Shown piece after piece: positions 46,341 through 57,735 of a stretch of 64,000 bases of DNA. The notes beneath the pieces are model-generated. The model worked only from the letters and a program-made list of their open reading frames with translations, made no database searches and had not been told where the DNA came from. Source of the DNA: Pseudomonas putida (GTDB taxonomy: Bacteria > Pseudomonadota > Gammaproteobacteria > Pseudomonadales > Pseudomonadaceae); the NCBI RefSeq assembly GCF_009883635.2, contig NZ_CP026115.2, forward strand, positions 4,092,001 to 4,156,000, given 5' to 3'. Both the position numbers and the translations under genes were made by a program. Positions within the stretch are counted from its first letter, which is position 1, and every line of letters begins with the position of its first letter.

Positions 46341-47666
46341 ATGAGCAGTAAAGCGATCACCACGTTCGACCACAACTTCGACGACATGCCCACCTCCGAC
46401 CGCGGCATCCGCCGCATCGGCCTGACCATTGTCTTTGTCACCTTCGGCATTTTCGGCACTTGGGCGGCCTTCGCACCGCTCAGCAACGCCGTGCATGGCT
46501 CCGGCACGGTCACCGTGCAGAATTACCGCAAGACCGTGCAGCACCTGGAAGGGGGTATCGTCAAGGAACTGCTAGCCCGCGACGGTGACTTGGTGAAGAA
46601 GGGTGACCCGCTGATCGTGCTGGACGAAAGCCAGCTGAGTTCCGAATACGAGTCCACCCGCAACCAGTTGATCGTCGCGCGCTATAAAGAAGCGCGCCTG
46701 CGCGCCGAGCGTGATGGTCTGCCGGCGATTCCTGCAGTGACCATGGAGGGTACCGACTCGGACCGCGCCAACGAGGCACTGGTGGGTGAACAGCAGGTGT
46801 TCAGGGCTCGTCGTGACTCCTTGCAGGGCGAGATCTCGGTCAACCGCGAGCGCATCGAGCAGATGAAGCAGCAGATTACCGGCCTCAACGACATGATCCG
46901 CACCAAGACTGGCCTGGAAAAGTCCTACAGTGGTGAGATCAAGCAACTGAAGGAACTGCTTGCCGAAGGTTTCGTCGACAACCAGCGCTTGCTCGAACAG
47001 GAGCGCAAGTTGGACATGCTCAAGACCGAAGTGGCTGACCATGAGTCGAGCATCACCAAGACCAAACTGCAGATCGGCGAGACCGAGCTGCAGATCGTGC
47101 AGTTGAAAAAGAAATTCGACGCCGACGTGGCCAACGAACTGGCCGACACCCAAGCCAAGGTATTCGACCTGCAGGAGAAGGAAGCCGCGCTGCGTGACCG
47201 CCTGTCGCGAGTGGTAATCCGTGCGCCCGAAAGCGGCATGGTGCTGGACATGAAGGTGCACACCATCGGAGGTGTGGTCAGCGCGGCCACGCCGTTGCTG
47301 GACATCGTCCCGGCCTCCTCGGAGTTGGTGATCGAAGCCAAGGTTGCGACCAAGGATATCGACCGCCTGGAGCTGGGCAAGACGGCAGACATCCGTTTCA
47401 GCGCCTTCAACCAGGCCACTACCCCGGTGATCGAAGGCACCCTGACCCGCATCTCGGCCGACAGCCTGACCGAAGAGCGTACCGGCGACGCGTATTACCT
47501 CGTGCGCGTCAACGTCACCGAAGACGGCATGAAAAAACTCGGCAATCGCAAGCTGCAACCCGGCATGCCGGCTGAAGTCCTCATCAATGCAGGCGACCGC
47601 ACCATGCTGCAGTACCTGCTGAAACCGGCGCGCAACATGTTTGCCGAATCGCTGATCGAGGAATGA
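46341..47666 (+). CDS. Type I secretion membrane fusion protein (HlyD family)
   Basis: Protein of 441 residues: short cytoplasmic N-terminus, one membrane span near 26-47 (LTIVFVTFGIFGTWAAFAPL), the family motif GTVTVQNYRKTVQHLEGGIV, a long coiled-coil region (~100-290), and the C-terminal RLSRVVIRAPESGMVL and LQPGMPAEVLI blocks. It bridges the inner-membrane ABC protein and the outer-membrane channel. It starts 12 bases after the ABC gene with AAGGA upstream, and its stop overlaps the next gene (ATGA). Confidence 0.94.
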   Translation: MSSKAITTFDHNFDDMPTSDRGIRRIGLTIVFVTFGIFGTWAAFAPLSNAVHGSGTVTVQNYRKTVQHLEGGIVKELLARDGDLVKKGDPLIVLDESQLSSEYESTRNQLIVARYKEARLRAERDGLPAIPAVTMEGTDSDRANEALVGEQQVFRARRDSLQGEISVNRERIEQMKQQITGLNDMIRTKTGLEKSYSGEIKQLKELLAEGFVDNQRLLEQERKLDMLKTEVADHESSITKTKLQIGETELQIVQLKKKFDADVANELADTQAKVFDLQEKEAALRDRLSRVVIRAPESGMVLDMKVHTIGGVVSAATPLLDIVPASSELVIEAKVATKDIDRLELGKTADIRFSAFNQATTPVIEGTLTRISADSLTEERTGDAYYLVRVNVTEDGMKKLGNRKLQPGMPAEVLINAGDRTMLQYLLKPARNMFAESLIEE

Positions 47667-49066
47667 TTGTGCTGCGTTTGCTACCCGGTGTACTGATGTG
47701 CATGGCCGCCTGGCAGGCGGTGGCAGTTGAGAACCAAGGCTCCAAGGGAGTGTCGGCGTCCACCTACGCGCTGGACCTGGCGGGCCTGTATCGCGAAGCC
47801 CGGCTTGAAGACCCGCGCGTGCTGATCGGCTACGCCCGTGCGCGCTCGGCCGCCGAGAAGCAGCGTGAGGCCTTTGGCCAGTTGCTGCCGCAGGTGTCTG
47901 CCAATGCCAACTCCAGCCGCGTGTTGCGCAAGAACGAAACCGCGCGTGACATCTACAACAACGAAAACTACTCGCTCAGCCTCACCCAGTACCTGTACAA
48001 CAAACCGGCCTGGGAGCGTTACCAGAAGGCCAAGAGCGTCAAGGCCCAGCAGAGCCAGCAGGCTGAGGACACCCTGGCCGAAGCCACCGTCGATCTTGCC
48101 AAGCGCTATTTCATTGCCCTGGCGGCAGACGATGAACTGGCTTTGGTGCAGGCTGAGCGCCGCGCCACGCAGAAAAACCTCGACCGCGTCAGCATGATGT
48201 TCGACCGGCAGATGGCCAAGATCACTGACAAACTCGACATGCAGGCGCGGGTGGATGCCCTGGCGGCGCAAGAGGTCGATGCGCGCAATCAGGTGCAGGT
48301 GAGTCGCGAGGCTCTGGCTGAAATCGTCGGCCGGCCGGTGACCGAGCCGCTGAGCCGGGTGCGCAACGATGTGGCCTTGCAGGCGCCGACCCGGCCGCTG
48401 CAAAGCTGGGTCACCCAGGCGGTGGAGACCAACCCGATGCTCAAGGCGTCCCAGAGCGGCGCCGAGGCTGCGAACGCGGCGGTTCGCGAGGGCAAGGGCG
48501 AGCATTACCCGCAACTGGGCCTGAGCCTGAGCGCCCAGCAGAGCGACCAGGGTTATGACAACACACAGGCGCCGCGCAGCGATAGCTATGTGGCATCGCT
48601 GGGGTTGAAAATCCCGATCTACAGCGGTGGTTCCACTTCGGCCCGGGTGCGCGGTTTGTATGACGACCAGCTGGCGGCCGAGGAGCAGGCCGAGGGTATC
48701 CGTCGGCAGGTGGTGAAGGAAACCACCACGGCCTACCTCACCGCCCAGTCCAGCGTCGAGAAGATCCGCGCCAACCGCAATGCCTTGTCGTCGGCGCAGA
48801 AGTCGAGCGTGGCGGCGCAGAAGGCCTTCACCTTCGGCGTCGTCAACGCGGTGGATGTGCTGACGGCGGTGCAGAACGAGTTCAAGGCTCGTCGCGACCT
48901 GCTGAAGTCGCAGTACGACTTCATCACCAATCTGTTCCTGCTTAACCGCTGGGCGGGGGAGTTGAATCAGGACAGTGTCGACCACGTCAATGTATGGCTG
49001 AGCCCGGTGCCGGAGACCAGTCTGCCAGGTGGTGATGTGGCATTGCTGGATGCTGCAGGACGCTGA
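47663..49066 (+). CDS. TolC-family outer membrane channel protein of the type I system
   Basis: Protein of 467 residues. An N-terminal hydrophobic segment (LRLLPGVLMCMAAWQAVAVE) is a likely signal peptide. The mature part shows the duplicated TolC layout of long helices (YREARLEDPRVLIGYARAR; NPMLKASQSGAEAANAAVRE) and GLSLSAQQSDQGYDN strands, closing with the family FGVVNAVDVLTAVQNEF. It completes the tripartite exporter. The start ATG 47663 overlaps the HlyD stop by 4 bases. Confidence 0.93.
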   Translation: MIVLRLLPGVLMCMAAWQAVAVENQGSKGVSASTYALDLAGLYREARLEDPRVLIGYARARSAAEKQREAFGQLLPQVSANANSSRVLRKNETARDIYNNENYSLSLTQYLYNKPAWERYQKAKSVKAQQSQQAEDTLAEATVDLAKRYFIALAADDELALVQAERRATQKNLDRVSMMFDRQMAKITDKLDMQARVDALAAQEVDARNQVQVSREALAEIVGRPVTEPLSRVRNDVALQAPTRPLQSWVTQAVETNPMLKASQSGAEAANAAVREGKGEHYPQLGLSLSAQQSDQGYDNTQAPRSDSYVASLGLKIPIYSGGSTSARVRGLYDDQLAAEEQAEGIRRQVVKETTTAYLTAQSSVEKIRANRNALSSAQKSSVAAQKAFTFGVVNAVDVLTAVQNEFKARRDLLKSQYDFITNLFLLNRWAGELNQDSVDHVNVWLSPVPETSLPGGDVALLDAAGR

Positions 49067-50441
<1,375 letters not shown>

Positions 50442-50442
<1 letters not shown>

Positions 50443-51338
50443 TGCAAATGGCCAGCAAACGCGCGCTCATCACAGGGATTCAGGGCTTCACCGGTCGCTA
50501 CATGGCCGCCGAACTGCGAGCCCGTGGTTATGAAGTCATAGGGACGGGCAGCCAGCCGTTGCAGGCACCTGATTACCATCAGGTGGACCTGACTGACGGC
50601 CCTGGCCTGTGCGCATTGCTGGCCGAACTGCAGCCGGATGTCGTTGTGCATCTGGCTGCCATCGCCTTTGTCGGGCACGGTGCAGCCGACGCGTTCTACC
50701 AGGTCAACCTGGTGGGCACACGCAACCTGCTCGAAGCCATCGCGGCCTGCGGCAAAACACCGGATTGCGTGTTGATTGCCAGCAGCGCCAACGTTTATGG
50801 CAATGTTTCCGAAGGGATGCTCGATGAGCAGACCTTGCCGGCGCCAGCCAACGATTACGCGGTCAGCAAGCTGGCCATGGAATACATGGCCCGCCTGTGG
50901 TTCGATCGCTTGCCGATCGTCATCACGCGACCTTTCAACTACACCGGTGTGGGACAGGCGGAGAACTTCCTGCTGCCCAAGATCGTCTCGCACTTCCAGC
51001 GCAAGGCGAGCACCATCGAACTCGGTAACCTCGACGTCTGGCGCGACTTCAGTGATGTGCGTGCCGTGGTCCAGGCCTATCGCGGCCTGATCGAGGCGCG
51101 CCCGGTGGGGCAGACTGTCAACGTTAGCTCCGGGCAAACCCATTCGCTGCGCGAAGTCATCGGCAAATGTTCGGCCATCACCGGCCATCAGATCGAAGTG
51201 CAGGTCAACCCGGCGTTCGTGCGGGCCAACGAGGTCAAGACCCTCTGCGGTGACAACGGCCGCCTGCGCGACCTGGTACCGGGCTGGCAAACCCCTTCGC
51301 TGGATGAAACCCTGGGTTGGATGCTTGCGGGTAAATGA
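50442..51338 (+). CDS. rmd: GDP-4-keto-6-deoxy-D-mannose reductase
   Basis: Protein of 298 residues; the N-terminal ALITGIQGFTGRYMAAEL and NDYAVSKLAMEYMARLW fit Rmd, which makes GDP-D-rhamnose. The alternative, Fcl-type GDP-fucose synthase, has a different length and motif set. It overlaps gmd by one base and the next glycosyltransferase by 4 bases (ATGA), so the block is translated as a coupled unit, as in the A-band locus of P. aeruginosa. Confidence 0.93.
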
Positions 51339-52477
51339 AGCTCATCCTTTCCGTCGAGCCGGTCCGCTTCCCGCTGACCGGCATCGGGCGCTACACCTAC
51401 GAATTGGCCACCCGGCTGCAACGCAGTAGCGAAATCACCGACCTGCAGTTCTTTGCCGGGCGGCGGTTCTTGCCGGCCTTGCCGACTGCGGCCGAGCAGT
51501 CTGACGCAGTGCATGGCCTGAAACGCTTCGTGCAGAAGAATGCCCTGGCCGTCGAGGCCTACCGGCGGCTGATGCCGTACCTGCGCAAGCGGGCGCTGAA
51601 GGGGTATGAGGATCATCTCTACCACAGCCCTAATTACTATCTGCCGCCGTTTGCCGGGCGCAGAGTGGCAACGTTCCACGACCTGTCGCCGTTTACCTGG
51701 GCGCACTGCCACGCGCCACAACTGGTGAACTACCTGCAGAAAGAGCTGCGGCTGACGCTTGATCGCGCCGATGCGCTGATTACCGATTCGCAGTTCACCC
51801 GGCAGGAGCTCGCTGACTACTTCGCTTGGCCGATCGAGCGTATCCATGCCGTGCCGTTGGCCAGTTCGCCAGAGTTCCACCCTCGCAGCGACACTGCCAT
51901 TGCGCCTGCCTTGGCCCGCCATGGCCTGGAGCCGGGAGGGTACAGCCTGTTCGTGGGTACCATCGAACCGCGCAAGAACATCGAGACCCTGCTCGACGCC
52001 TACGGGCGGCTGCCTCTGGCGTTGCGCCAGCGCTGGCCGCTCATACTGACCGGTTATCACGGCTGGCGCAGCGACGCTCTGCATAGCCGCATTGCGCAAG
52101 CTCAACAACAAGGGTGGGCGCGTTATCTGGGATTTGTGGCCAGTGAGGACCTGCCCCTGCTGTTTGCCGGTGCGCGTCTGTTTGCTTTCCCGTCCCACTA
52201 TGAGGGTTTTGGCCTGCCGGTGCTCGAAGCCATGAGTTCGGGCGTGCCGGTAGTCTGCTCCAACAGTTCCTCGCTGCCGGAAGTGGCCGGCAGTGCGGCC
52301 CTGATGTGTGCGCCCAGCGACACCGAAGCCCTGACGGCCGCGCTGCAGCAGGGGCTGGAAGATGAGGTCTGGCGTGACCAGGCTGTCGTGCAAGGCCTGG
52401 CCCACGCCGCTGGTTTCTCGTGGGAGCGCTGTGCCCAGGCGACCATCGATGTCTATAAGCAGGTTAGGGCGGGGTAA
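51335..52477 (+). CDS. wbpY: GT4 glycosyltransferase, probable D-rhamnosyltransferase (WbpY-like)
   Basis: Protein of 380 residues with a GT-B fold. PLTGIGRYTYELATRL forms the N-terminal sugar-lipid side; GTIEPRKNIETLLDAY and FAFPSHYEGFGLPVLEAMSS contain the donor-binding and EX7E motifs. Position between rmd and a second GT4 is identical to the wbpY-wbpZ arrangement, where the enzymes add D-rhamnose to the A-band chain. The stop overlaps the next start as TAATG. The symbol is by synteny and family likeness. Confidence 0.85.
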   Translation: MKLILSVEPVRFPLTGIGRYTYELATRLQRSSEITDLQFFAGRRFLPALPTAAEQSDAVHGLKRFVQKNALAVEAYRRLMPYLRKRALKGYEDHLYHSPNYYLPPFAGRRVATFHDLSPFTWAHCHAPQLVNYLQKELRLTLDRADALITDSQFTRQELADYFAWPIERIHAVPLASSPEFHPRSDTAIAPALARHGLEPGGYSLFVGTIEPRKNIETLLDAYGRLPLALRQRWPLILTGYHGWRSDALHSRIAQAQQQGWARYLGFVASEDLPLLFAGARLFAFPSHYEGFGLPVLEAMSSGVPVVCSNSSSLPEVAGSAALMCAPSDTEALTAALQQGLEDEVWRDQAVVQGLAHAAGFSWERCAQATIDVYKQVRAG

Positions 52478-53586
52478 TGATCAAAGTTCTGCACTTCTTC
52501 AAAACCTACTACCCCGACTCCATGGGCGGTATCGAGCAGGTCATTTTCCAGCTTGCCGAAGGCTGCCAGGCCCATGGCATCGAGTCACAGGTTCTGTACC
52601 TCAGTGAGCGGGGGGCGGCTCGTGATGAGCCGGTCGCGAATCATCTGACCCATCGTTCCAAGCTCGACCTGCATGTCGCCTCCACCGGCTTTTCGCTGTC
52701 CGGGCTCAAGGACTTTGCTGATTTGGCCAGCCAGGCGGACGTGATCCATTACCACTTCCCGTGGCCCTACATGGACCTGGTGCACTTCCTGTCGCGCCTG
52801 AACAAGCCAACCGTAGTGACTTACCACTCTGACATCGTCAAGCAGAAGTGGCTGCTGAAGCTCTATCAGCCATTGATGAACCGTTTTCTGTCCAGCGTCG
52901 ACCGGATCGTGGCTTCATCGCCCAATTATGCGGCTCATAGCCCGGTGCTGACGCATTTCAAGGGTAAGGTCAGCATCATCCCGTTCGGCTTGGACCGGGC
53001 CACCTACCCACAGCCGACCGAGGAGAAACTGGCTTTTTGGCGCGCGCGGCTGGGGGAGCGTTTTTTCCTGTTCGTAGGTGCGCTGCGGTACTACAAGGGC
53101 CTCGATTACTTGCTTGAGGCCGCCCGGATCAATGGCTTGCCGGTTGCTATTGTCGGGGGCGGGCACCTGGAGCATGAACTCAAGCAGCGTGCGCAAACCC
53201 TGGGCTTGGCCAATGTACATTTCCTTGGCGGCTTGCCTGATGACGACAAATCGGCCTTGCTGCACCTTTGCTGCGGTTTTGTGTTCCCTTCGCACTTGCG
53301 GTCCGAAGCATTCGGCATTTCGTTGCTGGAAGCGGCGATGTACGGCAAGCCACTGATCTCCTGCGAGATGGGCTCGGGCACCACGTTCATCAACCTGGCC
53401 GACCAGACCGGGCTGGTGGTACCGCCGCGTGACGCCCCGGCGCTGGCCCATGCCATGCAACGTCTCTGGGATGACCCCGGCATGGCCCAGGCCATGGGTG
53501 CCAAGGCCCTGGAACGTTACGAAGCAGTCTTCACCGCGCCGGCCATGGCGAAGGCCTATGCCGACCTGTACCGTAGCTTGCTGTAG
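52477..53586 (+). CDS. wbpZ: GT4 glycosyltransferase, probable first D-rhamnosyltransferase (WbpZ-like)
   Basis: Protein of 369 residues. The start KVLHFFKTYYPDSMGGIEQV is highly characteristic of WbpZ/WbdC-type mannosyl- or rhamnosyltransferases; LFVGALRYYKGLDYLLEA and SEAFGISLLEAAMYGKPLIS carry the donor-binding site. WbpZ is considered to add the first sugar to the primer lipid. It overlaps wbpY and is followed after 45 bases by the epimerase gene. Confidence 0.87.
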   Translation: MIKVLHFFKTYYPDSMGGIEQVIFQLAEGCQAHGIESQVLYLSERGAARDEPVANHLTHRSKLDLHVASTGFSLSGLKDFADLASQADVIHYHFPWPYMDLVHFLSRLNKPTVVTYHSDIVKQKWLLKLYQPLMNRFLSSVDRIVASSPNYAAHSPVLTHFKGKVSIIPFGLDRATYPQPTEEKLAFWRARLGERFFLFVGALRYYKGLDYLLEAARINGLPVAIVGGGHLEHELKQRAQTLGLANVHFLGGLPDDDKSALLHLCCGFVFPSHLRSEAFGISLLEAAMYGKPLISCEMGSGTTFINLADQTGLVVPPRDAPALAHAMQRLWDDPGMAQAMGAKALERYEAVFTAPAMAKAYADLYRSLL

Positions 53587-53631
53587 TCCTCGAGCTTGCC
53601 TGCTTCAGTCTTCAGATAAGAATAAACTTGC

Positions 53632-54564
53632 ATGGATAGTCGAACGATTCTTGTCACTGGCGCCAGCGGTTTCGTTGGCAGTGCCCTGTGCCGCCAACTG
53701 AACACGCTGGGCGTCTTCAATGTCCGCGCCCCGTCACGTCGTGACGCCGAGCTGGCCGCTGGCACCGACTGGGTATCTGCGTTGGCCGGTGTCGACGCGG
53801 TAGTACACGCAGCAGCCCGCGTGCACGTGATGCAGGAAAACGCCAATGAAAGCCAGGCCGAATTCCGCCGGGTCAATGTCGACGGCACCCTCAACTTCGC
53901 CCGGCAAGCCGCCGCTGCCGGGGTGCGCCGTTTCATTTTCATCAGTTCGATCAAGGTCAACGGTGAGCTCAGCCAGCCGGGGCAGCCTTTGCGCGCCGAC
54001 GACACGCCTGCGCCGCAGGATGCCTACGGGGTATCCAAGCATGAAGCCGAACTGGGCTTGCAACAGCTGGCGGCGGCCACCGGCATGGAAGTGGTGGTGA
54101 TCCGCCCGGTGCTGGTCTACGGACCTGGCGTCAAGGCCAACTTCCTCAGCATGCTGCGTTGGGTGCAGCGGGGTGTGCCGCTGCCGCTCGGTGCCTTGCC
54201 GAACCGCCGCAGCCTGGTGTTCGTCGATAACCTCGTCGATCTGGTAATGACTTGCCTCGATCACCCGCAGGCGGCAAATCAGGTGTTCCTCGCCAGCGAT
54301 GGCCAGGACGTGACCCTGAGTCAGTTACTCCGGGCCATCGGCCAGGCGTTGGGCCGCCCGGCGCGGTTGCTGCCAGTACCGCCTTCGCTGCTGCACGCGG
54401 CGGCGCGGGTGTTGGGGCGAGGTGATCTCGCCCAGCGCCTGCTAGGCTCGCTGCAGGTCGACATCGCCAAGAATCACCAGCTGCTTGGCTGGACTCCTCC
54501 CTTCACCTTGGAGCAAGGGCTCAACCTGACCGCTCGCGCTTTTCTGGACGCTCAAAACCGATGA
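53632..54564 (+). CDS. wbpV: UDP-sugar 4-ketoreductase/epimerase (WbpV/WbpK-like)
   Basis: Extended SDR of 310 residues: TILVTGASGFVGSALCRQL at the N-terminus, AARVHVMQENA, FISSIKVNGE and DAYGVSKHEAELGL with the YxxxK pair. In Pseudomonas this enzyme is paired with WbpM and reduces UDP-4-keto-6-deoxy-GlcNAc to UDP-QuiNAc or UDP-FucNAc, the substrate of WbpL. Position directly before wbpL and wbpM supports this. Its stop overlaps the wbpL start (ATGA). The ribosome site is weak. Confidence 0.86.
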   Translation: MDSRTILVTGASGFVGSALCRQLNTLGVFNVRAPSRRDAELAAGTDWVSALAGVDAVVHAAARVHVMQENANESQAEFRRVNVDGTLNFARQAAAAGVRRFIFISSIKVNGELSQPGQPLRADDTPAPQDAYGVSKHEAELGLQQLAAATGMEVVVIRPVLVYGPGVKANFLSMLRWVQRGVPLPLGALPNRRSLVFVDNLVDLVMTCLDHPQAANQVFLASDGQDVTLSQLLRAIGQALGRPARLLPVPPSLLHAAARVLGRGDLAQRLLGSLQVDIAKNHQLLGWTPPFTLEQGLNLTARAFLDAQNR

Positions 54565-55565
54565 TCTGGCTGATTCTCCTCTGTGGCGTGGCCGCGTTGG
54601 CAATGACGGCGGGCCTGCGCCGCTATGCCCTGGCGCGCAGCCTGCTGGACATTCCCAATGCGCGTAGCTCGCATGCCCTTGCGACCCCGCGTGGTGGCGG
54701 GCTGGCGTTCGTCGTCTCGTTCCTGCTGGGCGCGCTTGCCCTGGGCTGGGCTGGCATGGTGGCGCCAGCGCTGCTGGTCGGCCTGCTGGGCGCTGGAGGC
54801 CTGGTGGCGGTAATCGGCTTCATGGACGATCACGGCCATATCGCTGCGCGATGGCGCCTGCTTGGCCACTTCGTGGCCGCAGGTTGGGGGCTTTACTGGA
54901 TGGGGGGCATGCCGCCGCTGATGGTGTTCGGATGGGCACTGGACAGCGCCTGGTTGGGTGTGTTGTTCGGAATGCTGTACCTGGTGTGGCTGCTCAACCT
55001 GTACAACTTCATGGACGGCATCGACGGCATCGCCAGCATCGAAGCCATCTGTGCCTGCGTCGGCGGCTGCCTGTTGTACCTGGTCAGTGGCTATCCGCAG
55101 GCGCTGTGGCTGCCAATGTTGCTGGCTGCGACGGTGGCCGGCTTCCTGTTCTGGAACTTCCCGCCAGCGCGTATTTTCATGGGGGACGCCGGAAGTGGCT
55201 TCTTGGGTATCGTGCTGGCTCTGCTGGCGTTGCAGGCTGCCTGGATAAACCCGCTACTATTCTGGGGGTGGTTAATACTTTTGGGTGTATTCGTGGTGGA
55301 TGCGACTTTTACCCTGGTGCGCCGGCTGTTGCGCGGCGAGCGCGTCTACGAGGCGCATCGTAGCCATGCCTATCAGTATGCTTCACGCCAGCAGGGCAGC
55401 CACCGGCCGGTAAGCCTGGCGGTAGCGGCCATCAACCTGGGCTGGTTGTTGCCCGTGGCGCTGGCGGTCGTGGCGCTGGGGCTGGACGGCGCCACGGGAA
55501 CCATCGTGGCTTATTTACCTCTTATACTGCTAGCGATCAAATACCATGCCGGCAAGCGGGAGTAA
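54561..55565 (+). CDS. wbpL: Undecaprenyl-phosphate sugar-1-phosphate transferase initiating O-chain synthesis
   Basis: Polytopic protein of 334 residues of the WecA/MraY family, with about ten membrane spans. ARSSHALATPRGGGLAFV, VIGFMDDHGHI and NFMDGIDGIASIE are the family loops with the metal-binding aspartates; ARIFMGDAGSGFLG and YEAHRSHAYQ follow. WbpL primes both A-band and B-band synthesis by moving a 6-deoxy-HexNAc phosphate (or GlcNAc phosphate) to undecaprenyl phosphate. It overlaps wbpV and precedes wbpM, the standard right end of Pseudomonas O-antigen clusters. Confidence 0.94.
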   Translation: MIWLILLCGVAALAMTAGLRRYALARSLLDIPNARSSHALATPRGGGLAFVVSFLLGALALGWAGMVAPALLVGLLGAGGLVAVIGFMDDHGHIAARWRLLGHFVAAGWGLYWMGGMPPLMVFGWALDSAWLGVLFGMLYLVWLLNLYNFMDGIDGIASIEAICACVGGCLLYLVSGYPQALWLPMLLAATVAGFLFWNFPPARIFMGDAGSGFLGIVLALLALQAAWINPLLFWGWLILLGVFVVDATFTLVRRLLRGERVYEAHRSHAYQYASRQQGSHRPVSLAVAAINLGWLLPVALAVVALGLDGATGTIVAYLPLILLAIKYHAGKRE

Positions 55566-55607
55566 CATGATCGAGCAAGCCGGGCATGGCACGTTGAGGA
55601 GAGCTGG

Positions 55608-57617
55608 ATGAGCGATGCAAACAAAGACAGGCTGCGCCAGTTCCTGGTCAACCTGTCTCGGCGGCAGAAGCGCCTGATACAGGTCTGCACCGACATGCTG
55701 CTTATCTGGCTGGCGTTGTGGCTGTCGTTCATCGTGCGCCTCGGCATCGATGAAATGTACAACCCGATCCTGGAGCACACCTGGCTGTTCCTCGCCGCAC
55801 CGGTAGTGGCTGTGCCGCTGTTCATCCGCTTCGGCATGTACCGCGCGGTAATGCGCTACTTCGGCAACGACGCGCTGGTCACCATCATCAAGGCTGTCAC
55901 CCTGTCGGCGTTGATCCTCGCTGTGGTGGTCTACTGGTACAGCAACCACAAGGTCGTGGTACCGCGTTCGATCATCTTCAACTACTGGTGGCTGAGCCTG
56001 GTCATCATCGGCGGCCTGCGCCTGATCATGCGCCAGTTTTTCCTCGGTGACTGGTTCACGGGTAACCATCAGATTCCCTTCGCCAACCGCGACGATGGCC
56101 TGATCAAGGTCGCCATCTACGGTGCTGGTACAGCCGGAAACCAGTTGCTGGCGGCATTGCGCATGGGCCGAGTGATGCGCCCAGTGGCGTTCATCGACGA
56201 CGACAGTGATCTTGCCAACCGGGTCATCTCCGGCCTGCAGGTCTACAAGCCCAAGCACCTGCAGCAGATGATCAAGGAGAGCGGCGCCCAGGAAATTCTT
56301 TTGGCCTTGCCCCGTGCCTCCAGGGCCCGGCGCAAGGAAATCCTGGCCTTCCTCGAGCCTTACCCGCTGCATGTGCGCAGCGTGCCGGCTTTTGCCGACC
56401 TGGCCAGCGGGCGGGTCAAGGTCGATGACATTCAGGACGTCGACATTGCCGACTTGCTAGGGCGCGACCCGGTGCCGGCGCAGGACGAACTGCTCGACCG
56501 CTGCATCAAGAATCAGGTTGTGCTGGTTACCGGAGCCGGTGGTTCGATCGGCTCGGAGCTGTGCCGGCAGATCATCGGGCTCAAGCCCAAGACCCTGCTG
56601 CTGTTCGATCACAGCGAGTTCAACCTCTACAGTATTCTCAGTGAGCTGGAGCAGCGCAATTCCCGTGAGTTGCTGTCGGTACGCCTGCTGCCGATCCTTG
56701 GTTCGGCACGCAACCAGCAGCACCTGGTCGACATCATGAGTACCTGGCGGGTCGACACGGTCTACCACGCGGCTGCCTACAAGCATGTGCCGATGGTCGA
56801 GCACAACATGGCCGAGGGCGTCCTCAACAATGTCTACGGGACCTTGTGCACCGCTCAGGCCGCGTTGCAGTCAGGCGTCGCCAACTTCGTGCTGATTTCC
56901 ACCGACAAGGCAGTTCGCCCGACCAACGTGATGGGCAGCACCAAGCGCCTCTCCGAGCTGATCCTTCAGGCCCTCAGCTGCGAAGCTGCGCCAGTGATGT
57001 ATGGCGACAGCAGCAAAATTTCGCGGGTGAACAAGACCCGCTTCACGATGGTGCGGTTTGGTAATGTACTGGGCTCCTCGGGCTCGGTGATTCCGCTGTT
57101 CCATCAGCAGATCAAGGCCGGTGGGCCGCTCACGGTCACGCACCCCAAGATCACCCGTTACTTCATGACCATCCCCGAAGCAGCACAGTTAGTGGTACAG
57201 GCAGGGGCGATGGGGCAGGGCGGCGATGTGTTCGTGCTGGACATGGGCGAGCCGGTGAAAATTGTCGAGTTGGCCGAGAAGATGATTCACCTCTCAGGCC
57301 TGAGCGTGCGCAGCCCTGGCAACCCCAATGGCGATATCGCCATCGAGTTTTCCGGCTTGCGGCCGGGAGAGAAGCTGTACGAGGAATTGTTGATCGGTGA
57401 CGACGTTTCGCCGACCGTGCACCCGATGATCATGACTGCCAACGAAGACTTCCTGCCCTGGGAAGTACTGCGTGAGCGCCTGGCGGCCTTGCTCAAGGCG
57501 GTGGCGGAAGATGATTTCAGCCGGATCCGGCATCTGTTGCGCGAGCTGGTCAGCGGTTACTCGCCAGAGGGCGAGATCGTTGACTGGTTGTATCAACAGC
57601 AGCACAAGGACAGGTAA
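55608..57617 (+). CDS. wbpM: UDP-GlcNAc 4,6-dehydratase, membrane-anchored
   Basis: Protein of 669 residues. Four N-terminal membrane spans (first near 20-45), a CoA-binding-like Rossmann region (VAIYGAGTAGNQLLAAL, ~167-290), then the catalytic SDR domain starting VLVTGAGGSIGSELCRQ (~305). The usual tyrosine of the YxxxK motif is replaced by methionine, M442/K446 in NVMGSTK, as known for WbpM. It forms UDP-4-keto-6-deoxy-GlcNAc. GGAGAG upstream supports ATG 55608. It is a conserved border gene of the island. Confidence 0.96.
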   Translation: MSDANKDRLRQFLVNLSRRQKRLIQVCTDMLLIWLALWLSFIVRLGIDEMYNPILEHTWLFLAAPVVAVPLFIRFGMYRAVMRYFGNDALVTIIKAVTLSALILAVVVYWYSNHKVVVPRSIIFNYWWLSLVIIGGLRLIMRQFFLGDWFTGNHQIPFANRDDGLIKVAIYGAGTAGNQLLAALRMGRVMRPVAFIDDDSDLANRVISGLQVYKPKHLQQMIKESGAQEILLALPRASRARRKEILAFLEPYPLHVRSVPAFADLASGRVKVDDIQDVDIADLLGRDPVPAQDELLDRCIKNQVVLVTGAGGSIGSELCRQIIGLKPKTLLLFDHSEFNLYSILSELEQRNSRELLSVRLLPILGSARNQQHLVDIMSTWRVDTVYHAAAYKHVPMVEHNMAEGVLNNVYGTLCTAQAALQSGVANFVLISTDKAVRPTNVMGSTKRLSELILQALSCEAAPVMYGDSSKISRVNKTRFTMVRFGNVLGSSGSVIPLFHQQIKAGGPLTVTHPKITRYFMTIPEAAQLVVQAGAMGQGGDVFVLDMGEPVKIVELAEKMIHLSGLSVRSPGNPNGDIAIEFSGLRPGEKLYEELLIGDDVSPTVHPMIMTANEDFLPWEVLRERLAALLKAVAEDDFSRIRHLLRELVSGYSPEGEIVDWLYQQQHKDR

Positions 57618-57735
57618 CGCTGATTCCTACGGCAAGCAGGGATTCAGCCGCTTCGCAGCCCCCCCTTCGAATCGATACTTTGAGCAGGCAGTCAAGGAAA
57701 CGCTGCCTCGTCAATCCATCCGAAGGAGTGTCTGT

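Noticed and set aside
55608..57617. Missing catalytic tyrosine in WbpM as a possible defect
   Set aside because: Methionine at this position (M442 with K446) is normal for the WbpM family, so the enzyme should be active.
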